From contig CAZQKW010000040.1 in the NCBI GenBank assembly GCA_964594075.1, positions 1 through 30,330 on the forward strand: DNA of 30,330 bases, written 5' to 3'. Shown here piece by piece: positions 9,056-17,126 of this stretch. A program made the translations under genes and the position numbers. Within the stretch, counting starts at the first letter, position 1. Each line of letters begins with the position of its first letter. This stretch comes from CAZQKW01 sp964594075 (GTDB lineage: Bacteria; Desulfobacterota; WTBG01; CAIYCZ01). The notes under the pieces are model-generated. The model was not told where the DNA came from, did not search any database, and saw only the letters and a program-made list of their open reading frames with translations.

Positions 9056-11005
9056 ATGACACCACATGAAACAATTCTGTTATTTTCACCCCGCCTTTCT
9101 ACCCGAATATCATGCCTTGCGTTTTGTTTCATTTTCTGGGCAATTTTCTTTTATGAATATGATGTGCATTCTCATTTGCCATTAGACCAAATTGTTCGCG
9201 CAGAACATAATGCTACCCATCCTGAACAATTGAAGAACAGTTTGGAAATCGCCTATCAAGAAGCGCTTGAAAAAGGATTAAAAAATTATGCTGCATATTC
9301 CCATATTTTAATCAAAAAATGTTACGAGGCCGTATACAATAAAAATTATGAAACCGCGATTATTTTCTCAACATATGCTAAAAAAATCTCGCCTGATCTT
9401 CCTGCCGCCGCAAAAGCGCATGCATACGCACAATGGTCGCAAAATAAACTGCGCATTCATTACCTTATTTCAGGATATTGGTTAGGTTTTGTTAAACAAT
9501 TAACACATCTTGAATCAATCTCAATCATTGTTGCTTCTTTTATTTTTTCACTGCTCGGCGCTTTTTTTATCACGTTTGTGTTTTTCTGCGTCTTAATAGT
9601 CATAAAATATGCTGGAAACGCACACCACGATTTATCCCATCAACTGCCAGCCCTATTGCCGCAAATAGCCCGGAGGGGTTGGTCATTGGTTCTATTTCTT
9701 CTGCCGCTATTTTTTCAGGTAAGTATATTCTGGATTTTCTGCTATTGGGCGCTCCTTTTCTATGCCTATCAACATAGACGAGAACAAATAATTACCGTTT
9801 GTTTTTTTATTTTCCTGGCATTCATTCCGTGGCTGTTGCATACCGGATGTGTTTTCCTCACTTCCCCTCAAGTCAAATTGGTGAAAGCTTTATGGAGCAC
9901 AAATTATGACAAATGGGATGGCAGGCAAACGGAATATATAAAAGGTTATACCGATGTTCATCCTGAAGATGCCGAAGCTTATTTTAGCCTTGGGCTCATT
10001 CATAAAAAGGAAATGGATTACCAGCGCGCCGAATTTTATTATCTCAAAGCGCTGGCAATTAACCCTGATCATTACCCTGCGCACGTAAATTTAGGCAATA
10101 TCTATTATCTGACTAAACGGCTTGATCAAGCTATTGATGAATATAGTAAAGCTACATCCCTGCAATCAGCGCGCTGTGTTGCGTATCTCAATCTCAGCCG
10201 CGCCTACTTGCAAAAATTTATGTTCACAGAAGGAGAGACCGCATTCATGGAGGCTCGAAAGCGCAACCGCTCGCTGGTAGAGCATTTTCTCGCCACCTAT
10301 GGCGAGCATCCAAACCGTCAGGTGATTGATGAGACCCTTTCCAAAGTGGTAATTTTAAATAAGGCATTTTCTGCGCCACACGAGCATCAAATATTAGCTA
10401 TTCAACTGTGGGATATTATATTCAGCGGGCTTCCTTTTGCATTGAGTAGGACAGCAGCAGTAATATTTATTTGTTGTGCAATAGTGCTCCTGAAAAACAA
10501 CCGTTTTCAAAATGCCAGAAGTTGTGTCTCATGTGGAAAAGCCTTTTGCAAAAAATGCCAGCGCATCACCACCCAGGGCAGTTTTTGCCGGCAATGCCTC
10601 AACATCATTGATAACAAAGATGGTCTCGACCCATCCCTGAAAGAGCACAAGCTGAAGGAAGTAAAAAATTATCTGCGGCGGCAACTGGTTCTCGCGCGTT
10701 TCTTCGCGTTGATATTTCCCGGAGCGGCATTTTTACAGAAGGGTTATTTCTTCTCTGGCGTGCTCCTGATATTTGGTTTTGCTCTTTTCTTTCTTAATAT
10801 AGTAATTAGCAGCTTAGGAAAAGAAACTCTGTGGGAGTCAATGAAACCCTCATTGTTTAAATTTGATTACATTCCATTTGCCTTACTCGCCGTGTTAGGT
10901 GGCATGCTCATTCATCAAGGCTTAAAAATTAAAAATGCACATGCCTCTGCAAGCGGCGATCCATATACTATGAAATCGCTACGCACAAAGGATATTGAGG
11001 GGTAA
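9056..11005 (+). CDS. Integral membrane TPR protein with six-cysteine zinc cluster
   Basis: A 649-residue protein I cannot name. Hydrophobic segments are visible near residues 18-33, 156-184, 209-238, 245-268, 460-480, 548-585 and 605-622. Between the third and fourth groups lies a soluble segment with at least two TPRs (about 304-370; DAEAYFSLGLIHKKEMDYQR, then HVNLGNIYYLTKRLDQAID). A compact cysteine cluster, CVSCGKAFCKKCQ...CRQC (Cys 490, 493, 498, 501, 511, 514), fits a zinc-ribbon or treble-clef fold. The start ATG has no good Shine-Dalgarno and lies 20 bases after the GTPase stop. Position suggests it is the membrane anchor or scaffold of the MglA-like module; that role is inference. 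Confidence 0.7.
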   Translation: MTPHETILLFSPRLSTRISCLAFCFIFWAIFFYEYDVHSHLPLDQIVRAEHNATHPEQLKNSLEIAYQEALEKGLKNYAAYSHILIKKCYEAVYNKNYETAIIFSTYAKKISPDLPAAAKAHAYAQWSQNKLRIHYLISGYWLGFVKQLTHLESISIIVASFIFSLLGAFFITFVFFCVLIVIKYAGNAHHDLSHQLPALLPQIARRGWSLVLFLLPLFFQVSIFWIFCYWALLFYAYQHRREQIITVCFFIFLAFIPWLLHTGCVFLTSPQVKLVKALWSTNYDKWDGRQTEYIKGYTDVHPEDAEAYFSLGLIHKKEMDYQRAEFYYLKALAINPDHYPAHVNLGNIYYLTKRLDQAIDEYSKATSLQSARCVAYLNLSRAYLQKFMFTEGETAFMEARKRNRSLVEHFLATYGEHPNRQVIDETLSKVVILNKAFSAPHEHQILAIQLWDIIFSGLPFALSRTAAVIFICCAIVLLKNNRFQNARSCVSCGKAFCKKCQRITTQGSFCRQCLNIIDNKDGLDPSLKEHKLKEVKNYLRRQLVLARFFALIFPGAAFLQKGYFFSGVLLIFGFALFFLNIVISSLGKETLWESMKPSLFKFDYIPFALLAVLGGMLIHQGLKIKNAHASASGDPYTMKSLRTKDIEG

Positions 11006-11015
11006 TAACCAGGCA

Positions 11016-12089
11016 ATGATTGGCTTAGAAGGAATAATAAATGAATTTAGTGTCATAGATGTGTTGCAACTTATATGTCAGCAGGAAAAATCCGGCATTC
11101 TGACGGTTGCGCACAAAGGCAAATCGGCTGAAATAGCTATATGCGAAGGCAAAATAGTCTCAGCAGGGTTCACAAAACATAATGTTGGAGAGTACCTTAT
11201 TCGCGCAAAACTGCTTTCATTAGAAGATTTGCACCGCGCTCAGGCTATTCAACAGGAAACGTATGAACCGCTTGAAGAGATTCTTATTAAACAGGGCTTT
11301 ATAGAGGCGTCTGACGTAGAACGGGCAATCAATAATCAGATTTATGAAACGCTCTATGATATTTTTCAGTGGAAGGAGGGAACCTATACCTTTAGTCTCA
11401 GGCAGTCGGTCAAGTCATCTTCTTGTCTGAGGCCGTTGCCATTCCAGTCTCTGGTTTTGGATGTTTTGCGTATGATTGATGAATGGCCCGAAGTAAATAG
11501 TTCTATACCTTCATTTGATCTCAGATTTCAAAAAGCCAGCACGCCCGATTTTGAGCATTTTGAGCCGGCAGCGGTTCGAGTTTATACGCTTATTGATGGG
11601 CGGCGCACGGTGCAGGAAATCATTGACGAGTGTCTTCTGGGCAAGTACACCACCTGCAAAATACTGTCTGAATTATTGCAGCATGGCTATATTCACAAAT
11701 CTGCCACCGCTGATACAACTCCCCAAACTTCGCGGATAAGAATACCCTATACAAAGGTTTTGATAGCGAGCAATTATGCATTGCTCGGCGTTATACTGCC
11801 TGCGCTGGTGATTATACTGGCAAGAAATCCGCAAAACATTTTACCACTTTTTAATCAGGCACTGTTTAAACAATCATTTCTTGCAGAATACCAGCACAAT
11901 AGGCAGATAGAAAAAATAGAAAATGCTCTTGAAGAATACAAACTGCTTTACGGTTGCTATCCCCACAGCCTACAAGATTTAATCGCCAGTAAAATTATCA
12001 ATCCCGCGGACCTCGCAGCGCAGCACAATCAGAGAATAAGCTATCTTGCCGAAAACGATTCATATCGCTTAATTCCTGAATACCAGTAA
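11016..12089 (+). CDS. DUF4388 (PATAN) protein with membrane anchor and pilin-like C-terminus
   Basis: A 357-residue multidomain protein. Residues 1-55 (MIGLEGIINEFSVIDVLQLI onwards) match the DUF4388/PATAN pattern seen in deltaproteobacterial signalling proteins. Residues 57-130 resemble the N-terminal domain of type II secretion/pilus ATPases (LIRAKLLSLEDLHRAQAIQQ). Residues about 185-230 look like a small winged-helix. One hydrophobic span lies at 248-269, and residues 289-340 (ALEEYKLLYGCYPHSLQDLI) resemble the soluble part of GspG-type pseudopilins. I chose ATG 11016, whose protein starts like other DUF4388 proteins; a GAGGGG lies 13 bases upstream. A TTG at 10995 would instead overlap the preceding gene by 11 bases. 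It is the last gene of the MglA-like group. Confidence 0.7.
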   Translation: MIGLEGIINEFSVIDVLQLICQQEKSGILTVAHKGKSAEIAICEGKIVSAGFTKHNVGEYLIRAKLLSLEDLHRAQAIQQETYEPLEEILIKQGFIEASDVERAINNQIYETLYDIFQWKEGTYTFSLRQSVKSSSCLRPLPFQSLVLDVLRMIDEWPEVNSSIPSFDLRFQKASTPDFEHFEPAAVRVYTLIDGRRTVQEIIDECLLGKYTTCKILSELLQHGYIHKSATADTTPQTSRIRIPYTKVLIASNYALLGVILPALVIILARNPQNILPLFNQALFKQSFLAEYQHNRQIEKIENALEEYKLLYGCYPHSLQDLIASKIINPADLAAQHNQRISYLAENDSYRLIPEYQ

Positions 12090-12402
12090 ATGAGAACTTC
12101 CCCAAAAAATTATTCTTGAAGTTCAGGCAACCCGCATGAGGACGCCCCAACGCACTGGGTATCATATGGAACATTAACACACCCACGCCCGGGGGTTTTA
12201 CATCGCCACAACCCAGTCGTCCGTGCCGGAGTCGTGCTGCCGGCGGACGAGCAGATCGTTACTGGGGAGAAAAAACTTCCAGACGCTTTTTCATTGCTGC
12301 CAATAAAGTATTTTTGGGGGGAATCCTGCTTAAAATGTATTGCCTCTCTGTCGCGCCTGAGCTATAGTTGCCTTTAATAGACTTGTTGCTTAAGGATCTC
12401 AT
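12090..12402. other. Intergenic region between DUF4388 and AAA+ genes
   Basis: This 313-base gap holds no convincing gene. Just after the DUF4388 stop is a 7-bp perfect inverted repeat, GAACTTC (12094-12100) and GAAGTTC (12118-12124), with a 17-base spacer. It lacks a following T-run. A GC-rich stretch with CCCGGG and GCCGG/CCGGC complementarity lies in the middle. The promoter for the next gene is at the right end. Confidence 0.5.
12340..12368 (+). promoter_or_regulatory. Sigma70-like promoter of the Ycf46-like gene
   Basis: TTGCCT (12340-12345) and TATAGT (12363-12368) are separated by exactly 17 bases. The implied transcript start gives a leader of roughly 28 bases that contains AAGGA (12392-12396), 6 bases before the ATG at 12403. 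The layout is coherent, so this is one of the better promoter candidates in the window. Confidence 0.55.
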
Positions 12403-13911
12403 ATGAGCCAATTAATAGAAAGCAAGGCAATTGCTTCATTCTGCGATGCCCTGGATGCACATCGTCCTCTTATATACATTCAATCATCGGAGGAACAACG
12501 CGTTGAGCAATTGCTGCGCACTGCTGTCAGCAGCTATTTCAAGGACCGTGCTCATTTTTTCATCTGGAGCAGCACTGCGGGCCTGCAAGAGAACGGCCGT
12601 GCAGGCGATGTTGACCTGTGCGACCCCTCAAAACTTCTTGAGTTCGTGTTGGCACATCCCGGGCCAGCCCTGTTTCTGCTTAAAGATTTCCACGATCATA
12701 TCCAGAGTTCTGGGGGCATTCGACGTCGTCTCCGTGACATCTACTATGCATGCCTTGAAAAACATACTTTTGTCGCTATCGTCTCCCCCGTCAAATTCAT
12801 CCCCGAAGAGATTAACCGTGAGGTGCTCTTTTTGACCCTGCCAATTCCAGACCTCGCTGAATTGCAGATGCTGCTGCGCCGAGAAGCAGAACTTGCAGGA
12901 TCGGGCAGTGACACAACACAACGTGACCCTGATCTTCTGTATGTCCTTGCCCGTGCACTGCAGGGCCTTACGTATAATGAGGCGCGCCATGCAATTCGCC
13001 GCGCCATTGCGAAGTATGAGAAACTTGGCATTGAAGCTATACCCCAACTGCTTGAAGAGAAACGATTGTTAATTGGCAAAACCGGGCTCATTGAGTACAT
13101 TCCTGATGTCGTGCCGCTTTCCCAACTGGGCGGGCTTGACAATCTCAAAAATTGGTTGCAGGAACGACGCAAACTGTTTCAACAACGCGAAAGTATCAGC
13201 CATGAAATAATTCCCAAGGGCGTTTTGATGATGGGAATTTCCGGGTGCGGCAAAAGCCTGTCGGTCAAGGTTATTGCCAGCGCTTTTGAATTGCCTCTTT
13301 ACCGCCTTGATATGATTCAGATCTTTTCAGGAAACGTCGGGAATCCCGAACATGCTTTTGTTGAGGCCTGCAGAACCATGGAAGAAATTGCGCCTGCAGT
13401 ACTGTGGTTCGATGAAATCGAGACTTCAATTTCTGCCAATGCTGCCGAATCAAGCGGCCTTCTGGGAAGAATTTTCGGCTTTTTCCTTACCTGGATGCAG
13501 GAAAAATCACCGGGGCTCTTTATCGCGGCAACCGCTAACCGTATTGACTTGCTCCCCGCTGAAATGATCAGAAAGGGCCGTTTTGACCAGGTGTTTTTTA
13601 TTGATCTGCCGACGCCTGCGGAACGTGTTGAAATCCTTAAAATTCACCTCCTGAAGCGGGGAGTGAATCCTGATCCGCTGGACATGGAGCTGTTTTCAAA
13701 GTTAACCGAGGGATGGACGGGTGCTGAAGTTGAACAATGTGTTATTGGAGCCATGGTTTCTGCTCAGCTTAATGACCGTCCTGTTGATAACAATGACTTG
13801 TTTTTTGCCTGCAAACAGATTGTCCCGCTGTCAAAAACGATGAAAGAGCAATTAAACCACATCCGGTCCTGGGCTTTTGAACGAGCAATTCGGGCATCAT
13901 CGCGAACGTGA
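12403..13911 (+). CDS. AAA+ ATPase, Ycf46-like
   Basis: A 502-residue AAA-family ATPase with the architecture of Ycf46, first known from plastid and cyanobacterial genomes. The N-terminal half (1-235) resembles a degenerate ATPase-like domain with no P-loop. The C-terminal half is a full AAA module: Walker A GISGCGKS (278-285), Walker B VLWFDEIE (333-340), sensor-1 ATANR (376-380), and RKGRFD (390-395) supplying the arginine fingers. A small helical lid domain follows (TEGWTGAEVEQCVIGAMVSA). Ycf46 has been linked to CO2/photosynthesis regulation in cyanobacteria, but its role elsewhere is unknown, so I give none here. It has its own promoter and appears monocistronic. Confidence 0.85.
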   Translation: MSQLIESKAIASFCDALDAHRPLIYIQSSEEQRVEQLLRTAVSSYFKDRAHFFIWSSTAGLQENGRAGDVDLCDPSKLLEFVLAHPGPALFLLKDFHDHIQSSGGIRRRLRDIYYACLEKHTFVAIVSPVKFIPEEINREVLFLTLPIPDLAELQMLLRREAELAGSGSDTTQRDPDLLYVLARALQGLTYNEARHAIRRAIAKYEKLGIEAIPQLLEEKRLLIGKTGLIEYIPDVVPLSQLGGLDNLKNWLQERRKLFQQRESISHEIIPKGVLMMGISGCGKSLSVKVIASAFELPLYRLDMIQIFSGNVGNPEHAFVEACRTMEEIAPAVLWFDEIETSISANAAESSGLLGRIFGFFLTWMQEKSPGLFIAATANRIDLLPAEMIRKGRFDQVFFIDLPTPAERVEILKIHLLKRGVNPDPLDMELFSKLTEGWTGAEVEQCVIGAMVSAQLNDRPVDNNDLFFACKQIVPLSKTMKEQLNHIRSWAFERAIRASSRT

Positions 13912-13951
13912 CCTATTGTATTACCTTGCAATTAAAACCGAGGCAAAGCAA

Positions 13952-13980
13952 TTGACAATATTAAGCCAAGCATCTATTTT
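13952..13980 (+). promoter_or_regulatory. Sigma70-like promoter of the glycosyltransferase gene
   Basis: A consensus TTGACA (13952-13957) and TATTTT (13975-13980) lie 17 bases apart, about 100 bases before the glycosyltransferase ATG at 14079. The -35 box is perfect and the -10 weaker. The roughly 90-base leader shows no riboswitch motif that I recognise. Confidence 0.5.
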
Positions 13981-14078
13981 AATGCCACCCTGCGAATATG
14001 GTAACCAACAAAAATCATCGCAATAACTATTGGGCGACTTAACGTTGATTGTCGTAAATCTCCTGCCGTTCTACATAC

Positions 14079-15038
14079 ATGGATCTTTCCTTTATTATTG
14101 TTAACTGGAATACCTGCCAGCTCCTTGTGAACTGCATTGAGTCAATACGGAAAACCGTCGGCGGTTATTGCTATGAAATCATTGTTGTTGATAATGGTTC
14201 AGAAGATGGAAGTGTCCAGGCAATCCAAGGGCAATTTGGAAAACAGGTAATACTAATTGAAAATAGGCAAAATCTGGGATTTGCACGGGCCAACAATCAG
14301 GCGCTGCGCATCGCTCAAGGGCGGTTTATAGTGCTTCTGAACAGCGATGCCGTCTTAAAACCATCTGCCATTGATGTATTGATCACGTTTCTGGCGGCGA
14401 CGCCCTCGGCTGCTATGGCGGGTCCCCGGATGGTGAACAGCACGGGAACATTGCAAAACAGTTATGACAACTTCCCGTCTCTGGTAACGGAACTACTCAA
14501 TAAAAGCCTGCTCCGGTTCTTTTTCCCCGGGAAATATGCAGGCAAAAGTTCTATTGCAACCACGCCGTTTGAGGTGGATTCGCTTATCGGGGCATGCCTT
14601 GCGGTCAAACAGCAAGCGATTCAGGAAGTGGGAATGCTTGATGAAGATTACTTCTTCTTTCTTGAAGAAACTGACTGGTGCTTTCGGATGCGCAGGGCCG
14701 GATGGAAAATTTATCACTGTCCCGGCGCAGAGATTATTCATCTGCAGGGACAGAGCAAGCGGCGAAATCCTGGCCGTGCCGGTGTTGAATATTATCGCTC
14801 ACTCTATCGGTTTTTTAGGAAAAATCGCTCAGCAGTTTCATATTACACGTTGCGGAGCTTACGCTGCGTAAAACTCTTAATGAATTTAATCGGCACCTGT
14901 TTGGTTCTCTGTCTGAGCGCGGGAACACGTCAAAAATTGCGGGTTAAAACAAAAACCTACGCCTACATCCTCTGCTGGCATCTTCTGGGGTGCCCCGATT
15001 CCTGGGGGCTGGAGCGTCACATCGGCTGTTATAAATAA
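14079..15038 (+). CDS. Family 2 glycosyltransferase (WbbL/rhamnosyltransferase-like)
   Basis: A 319-residue inverting GT-A glycosyltransferase that would transfer a sugar from a nucleotide-sugar donor onto a cell-surface glycan. The nucleotide-binding strand SFIIVNWNT opens the protein, followed by VVDNGSEDGS (36-45), NLGFARANNQAL (65-76), the metal-binding LLNSDA (86-91) in DXD position, and FFLEETDWCFRMRRAGW (193-209), which carries the likely catalytic acid. HLQGQSKRR (221-229) is the usual end of the domain. A hydrophobic stretch at about 271-287 may attach it to the membrane. The start lacks a clear Shine-Dalgarno. The next gene, a sugar aminotransferase, begins 28 bases later, which suggests amino-sugar-containing polysaccharide; the acceptor is unknown. 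Confidence 0.85.
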   Translation: MDLSFIIVNWNTCQLLVNCIESIRKTVGGYCYEIIVVDNGSEDGSVQAIQGQFGKQVILIENRQNLGFARANNQALRIAQGRFIVLLNSDAVLKPSAIDVLITFLAATPSAAMAGPRMVNSTGTLQNSYDNFPSLVTELLNKSLLRFFFPGKYAGKSSIATTPFEVDSLIGACLAVKQQAIQEVGMLDEDYFFFLEETDWCFRMRRAGWKIYHCPGAEIIHLQGQSKRRNPGRAGVEYYRSLYRFFRKNRSAVSYYTLRSLRCVKLLMNLIGTCLVLCLSAGTRQKLRVKTKTYAYILCWHLLGCPDSWGLERHIGCYK

Positions 15039-15066
15039 TTTCTTTGCCAATGGAAAGGACCGCGCA

Positions 15067-16227
15067 ATGCGCAAGACATTTTTAGTGTTTGGTAGTCCGG
15101 ACATTCATGAAGACGAAATAAAAGAAGTTGTTGCCTGTCTGCGATCGGGCTGGATTTCGACCGGTAGTCGGGTTGCTCAGTTTGAAGAAATGTTTAAAAA
15201 CTATATTGGCTCGCGCTACGCGCTCGCACTTAACTCATGCACGGCTGGATTACATCTTTCTATGCTGGTAGCGGGGCTCAAACCGGGAGACGAAGTCATC
15301 ACCACACCCATGACCTTTGCGGCAACAGCTAATGCTATTCTTCATGCCGGCGCTCAGCCGGTGTTTGTGGATATTGAACGGCGCACCATGAATATCGATC
15401 CTGAGCTCATCGCTGCAAAACTATCGCCCAAAACAAAGGCAATTCTTCCCGTGCATCTCTGCGGCAGGCCGTGCAATATGGATCGGATAATGGAACTGGC
15501 CAGGCAAAACAATCTCCTGGTCATTGAGGATGCCGCCCATGCTATCGAGGCCGCATACAAAGGCAAGAAAATTGGCACAATCGGAGATATGACGGTATTC
15601 AGTTTTTATGTGACTAAAAATTTAGTGACCGGCGAAGGCGGTATGGTTACCACTGACCGTGAAGATTATGCTGAAAAGATTCAAACATACGGTCTGCATG
15701 GCATGAGCAAAGGGGCCTGGCGACGCTTTTCTGATGAAGGATTTAAACATTATCAAATTATTTATCCGGGTTTTAAATATAATATGATGGATATTCAGGC
15801 AGCCATAGGCATTCATCAGCTCAATCGTCTGGATGCCGCGCTGGCACGGCGGGAAGAAATTTGGAAACGCTATGATGAGGCATTTAAAAATCTCCCCGTG
15901 GATACGCCGGCGCCCCCTGAAAACAATACCCGCCACGCACGTCATCTCTACACCATCCTTGTTAAACTTGAGGATCTGAAAGCTGATCGCGATACGATAC
16001 AGCAGGCCCTTTTTGAAGAGCAAATCGGCACCGGAATCCATTACATTTCACTGCATCTCCATCAGTACTACCGTGAACGCTATCGGTTTAAAGCAGATGA
16101 TTTCCCGAACGCCCGGTTTGTGTCCGAGCGCACGATATCCCTGCCCCTTTCAACAAAATTGACCGATGACGATGTTCAGGATGTTATTGATGCCGTAACA
16201 CGGGTGCTGGAAAGATATAGCAGATAG
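15067..16227 (+). CDS. DegT/DnrJ/EryC1/StrS family sugar aminotransferase
   Basis: A PLP-dependent aminotransferase of 386 residues that probably converts a keto group of a nucleotide-linked sugar to an amine (ArnB/PseC/WecE class). It shows the family opening GSPDIHEDEIKEVVACLRSG, then the PLP phosphate site NSCTAGLHL (56-64), EDAAHA (154-159) with the Asp that contacts the pyridine nitrogen, and the Schiff-base lysine at residue 184 in FYVTKNLVTGEGG. The C-terminal IGTGIHYISLHLHQYYRERY contributes to the active site of the partner subunit. AAAGGA lies about 8 bases before the ATG. It follows the glycosyltransferase gene closely and converges on coaX, leaving only 35 bases. Substrate cannot be assigned from sequence alone. 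Confidence 0.9.
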   Translation: MRKTFLVFGSPDIHEDEIKEVVACLRSGWISTGSRVAQFEEMFKNYIGSRYALALNSCTAGLHLSMLVAGLKPGDEVITTPMTFAATANAILHAGAQPVFVDIERRTMNIDPELIAAKLSPKTKAILPVHLCGRPCNMDRIMELARQNNLLVIEDAAHAIEAAYKGKKIGTIGDMTVFSFYVTKNLVTGEGGMVTTDREDYAEKIQTYGLHGMSKGAWRRFSDEGFKHYQIIYPGFKYNMMDIQAAIGIHQLNRLDAALARREEIWKRYDEAFKNLPVDTPAPPENNTRHARHLYTILVKLEDLKADRDTIQQALFEEQIGTGIHYISLHLHQYYRERYRFKADDFPNARFVSERTISLPLSTKLTDDDVQDVIDAVTRVLERYSR

Positions 16228-16262
16228 TAGGCGAAATGGAACAGCAGGCAGCGTGGCGCGAC

Positions 16263-17045
16263 TCATGCCGTCTGCTGCGCAGCACAATTTAAGTCGTAAA
16301 TAATTTTTAGCCCCCGCAGCGTCAGCAGCTCGTCAACCTCGTTAATGGTTATTGAATAGGGTGCGATTAACCCTGCAAGACCGCCGGTTGCAATGACCAG
16401 TGGTTCATCTGCCACTTCCGCCTTCATGCGGCTCACAATACCATCCACCAGTCCTATGTAACCATACACAATGCCAGCCTGCATACTGGTTACGGTATCT
16501 CTGCCAATGACACGCTGGGGAACAGCGAATTCCACCCGGGGCAGCTTGGAAGCTTTCTGAAACAGCGCCTCGCTTGCGATTTGAATGCCGGGCGCGATAG
16601 CTCCGCCCACATATTCCCCTCGGGGTGATATATAATCAAAGGTTGTAGCCGTGCCAAAATCAATAATAATAAGGCTCCGCCGGTGCTTCTCAAAAGCCGC
16701 CACTGCATTCACAATGCGGTCCGCGCCTACTTCGTGCGGATTAGCATAGCCTATTGGCATGCCCAGTTTAATGTCCGGCCCGACAAAAAGCGGGCGTAAA
16801 TGAAAATAGGTATTGCATAACTGTTCCAAGACGCGCACCAAGGGAGGGACAACGCAGGAGATAATTATTGCCGTGACAGCTTCTAGCGTTACATGTCGTA
16901 TTGCAAAAAGATTTTGCAACAGAACGCCGTATTCATCCGCAGTCTTCTCCCGATCAGTCATAACGCGCCAGTCATGAACCAATCGGTTTTCGCGGTAAAT
17001 GCCCAGCACTATATTAGTATTGCCAACATCTATGGCTAATAACAC
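16263..17045 (-). CDS. coaX: Type III pantothenate kinase
   Basis: Phosphorylates pantothenate with ATP, the first step of coenzyme A synthesis; type III enzymes belong to the ASKHA fold and are not feedback-inhibited by CoA. From a GTG start at 17045 the protein has 260 residues, the typical size, beginning with the phosphate-1 motif DVGNTN (6-11). GADRIVNAVAA (107-117) and DFGTATT (129-135) are the other ATP and substrate signatures. I prefer this GTG to an ATG 33 bases upstream because AAGGAG directly precedes it and family members start right at this motif. It lies 81 bases after nadC. The common neighbour birA is absent from between them. Confidence 0.93.
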   Translation of the reverse strand: MLLAIDVGNTNIVLGIYRENRLVHDWRVMTDREKTADEYGVLLQNLFAIRHVTLEAVTAIIISCVVPPLVRVLEQLCNTYFHLRPLFVGPDIKLGMPIGYANPHEVGADRIVNAVAAFEKHRRSLIIIDFGTATTFDYISPRGEYVGGAIAPGIQIASEALFQKASKLPRVEFAVPQRVIGRDTVTSMQAGIVYGYIGLVDGIVSRMKAEVADEPLVIATGGLAGLIAPYSITINEVDELLTLRGLKIIYDLNCAAQQTA

Positions 17046-17126
17046 GCCACTCCTTAATCTTATAATTACAAACTGCAAGTCCTGTGTTGCAGATTATCCA
17101 TAAAACGATCCGACTGCGTCTGGCGC

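Noticed and set aside
9041..9070. ATG at 9041 as the start of the membrane TPR protein
   Set aside because: That frame meets a stop codon after nine codons; the ATG at 9056 is the open one.
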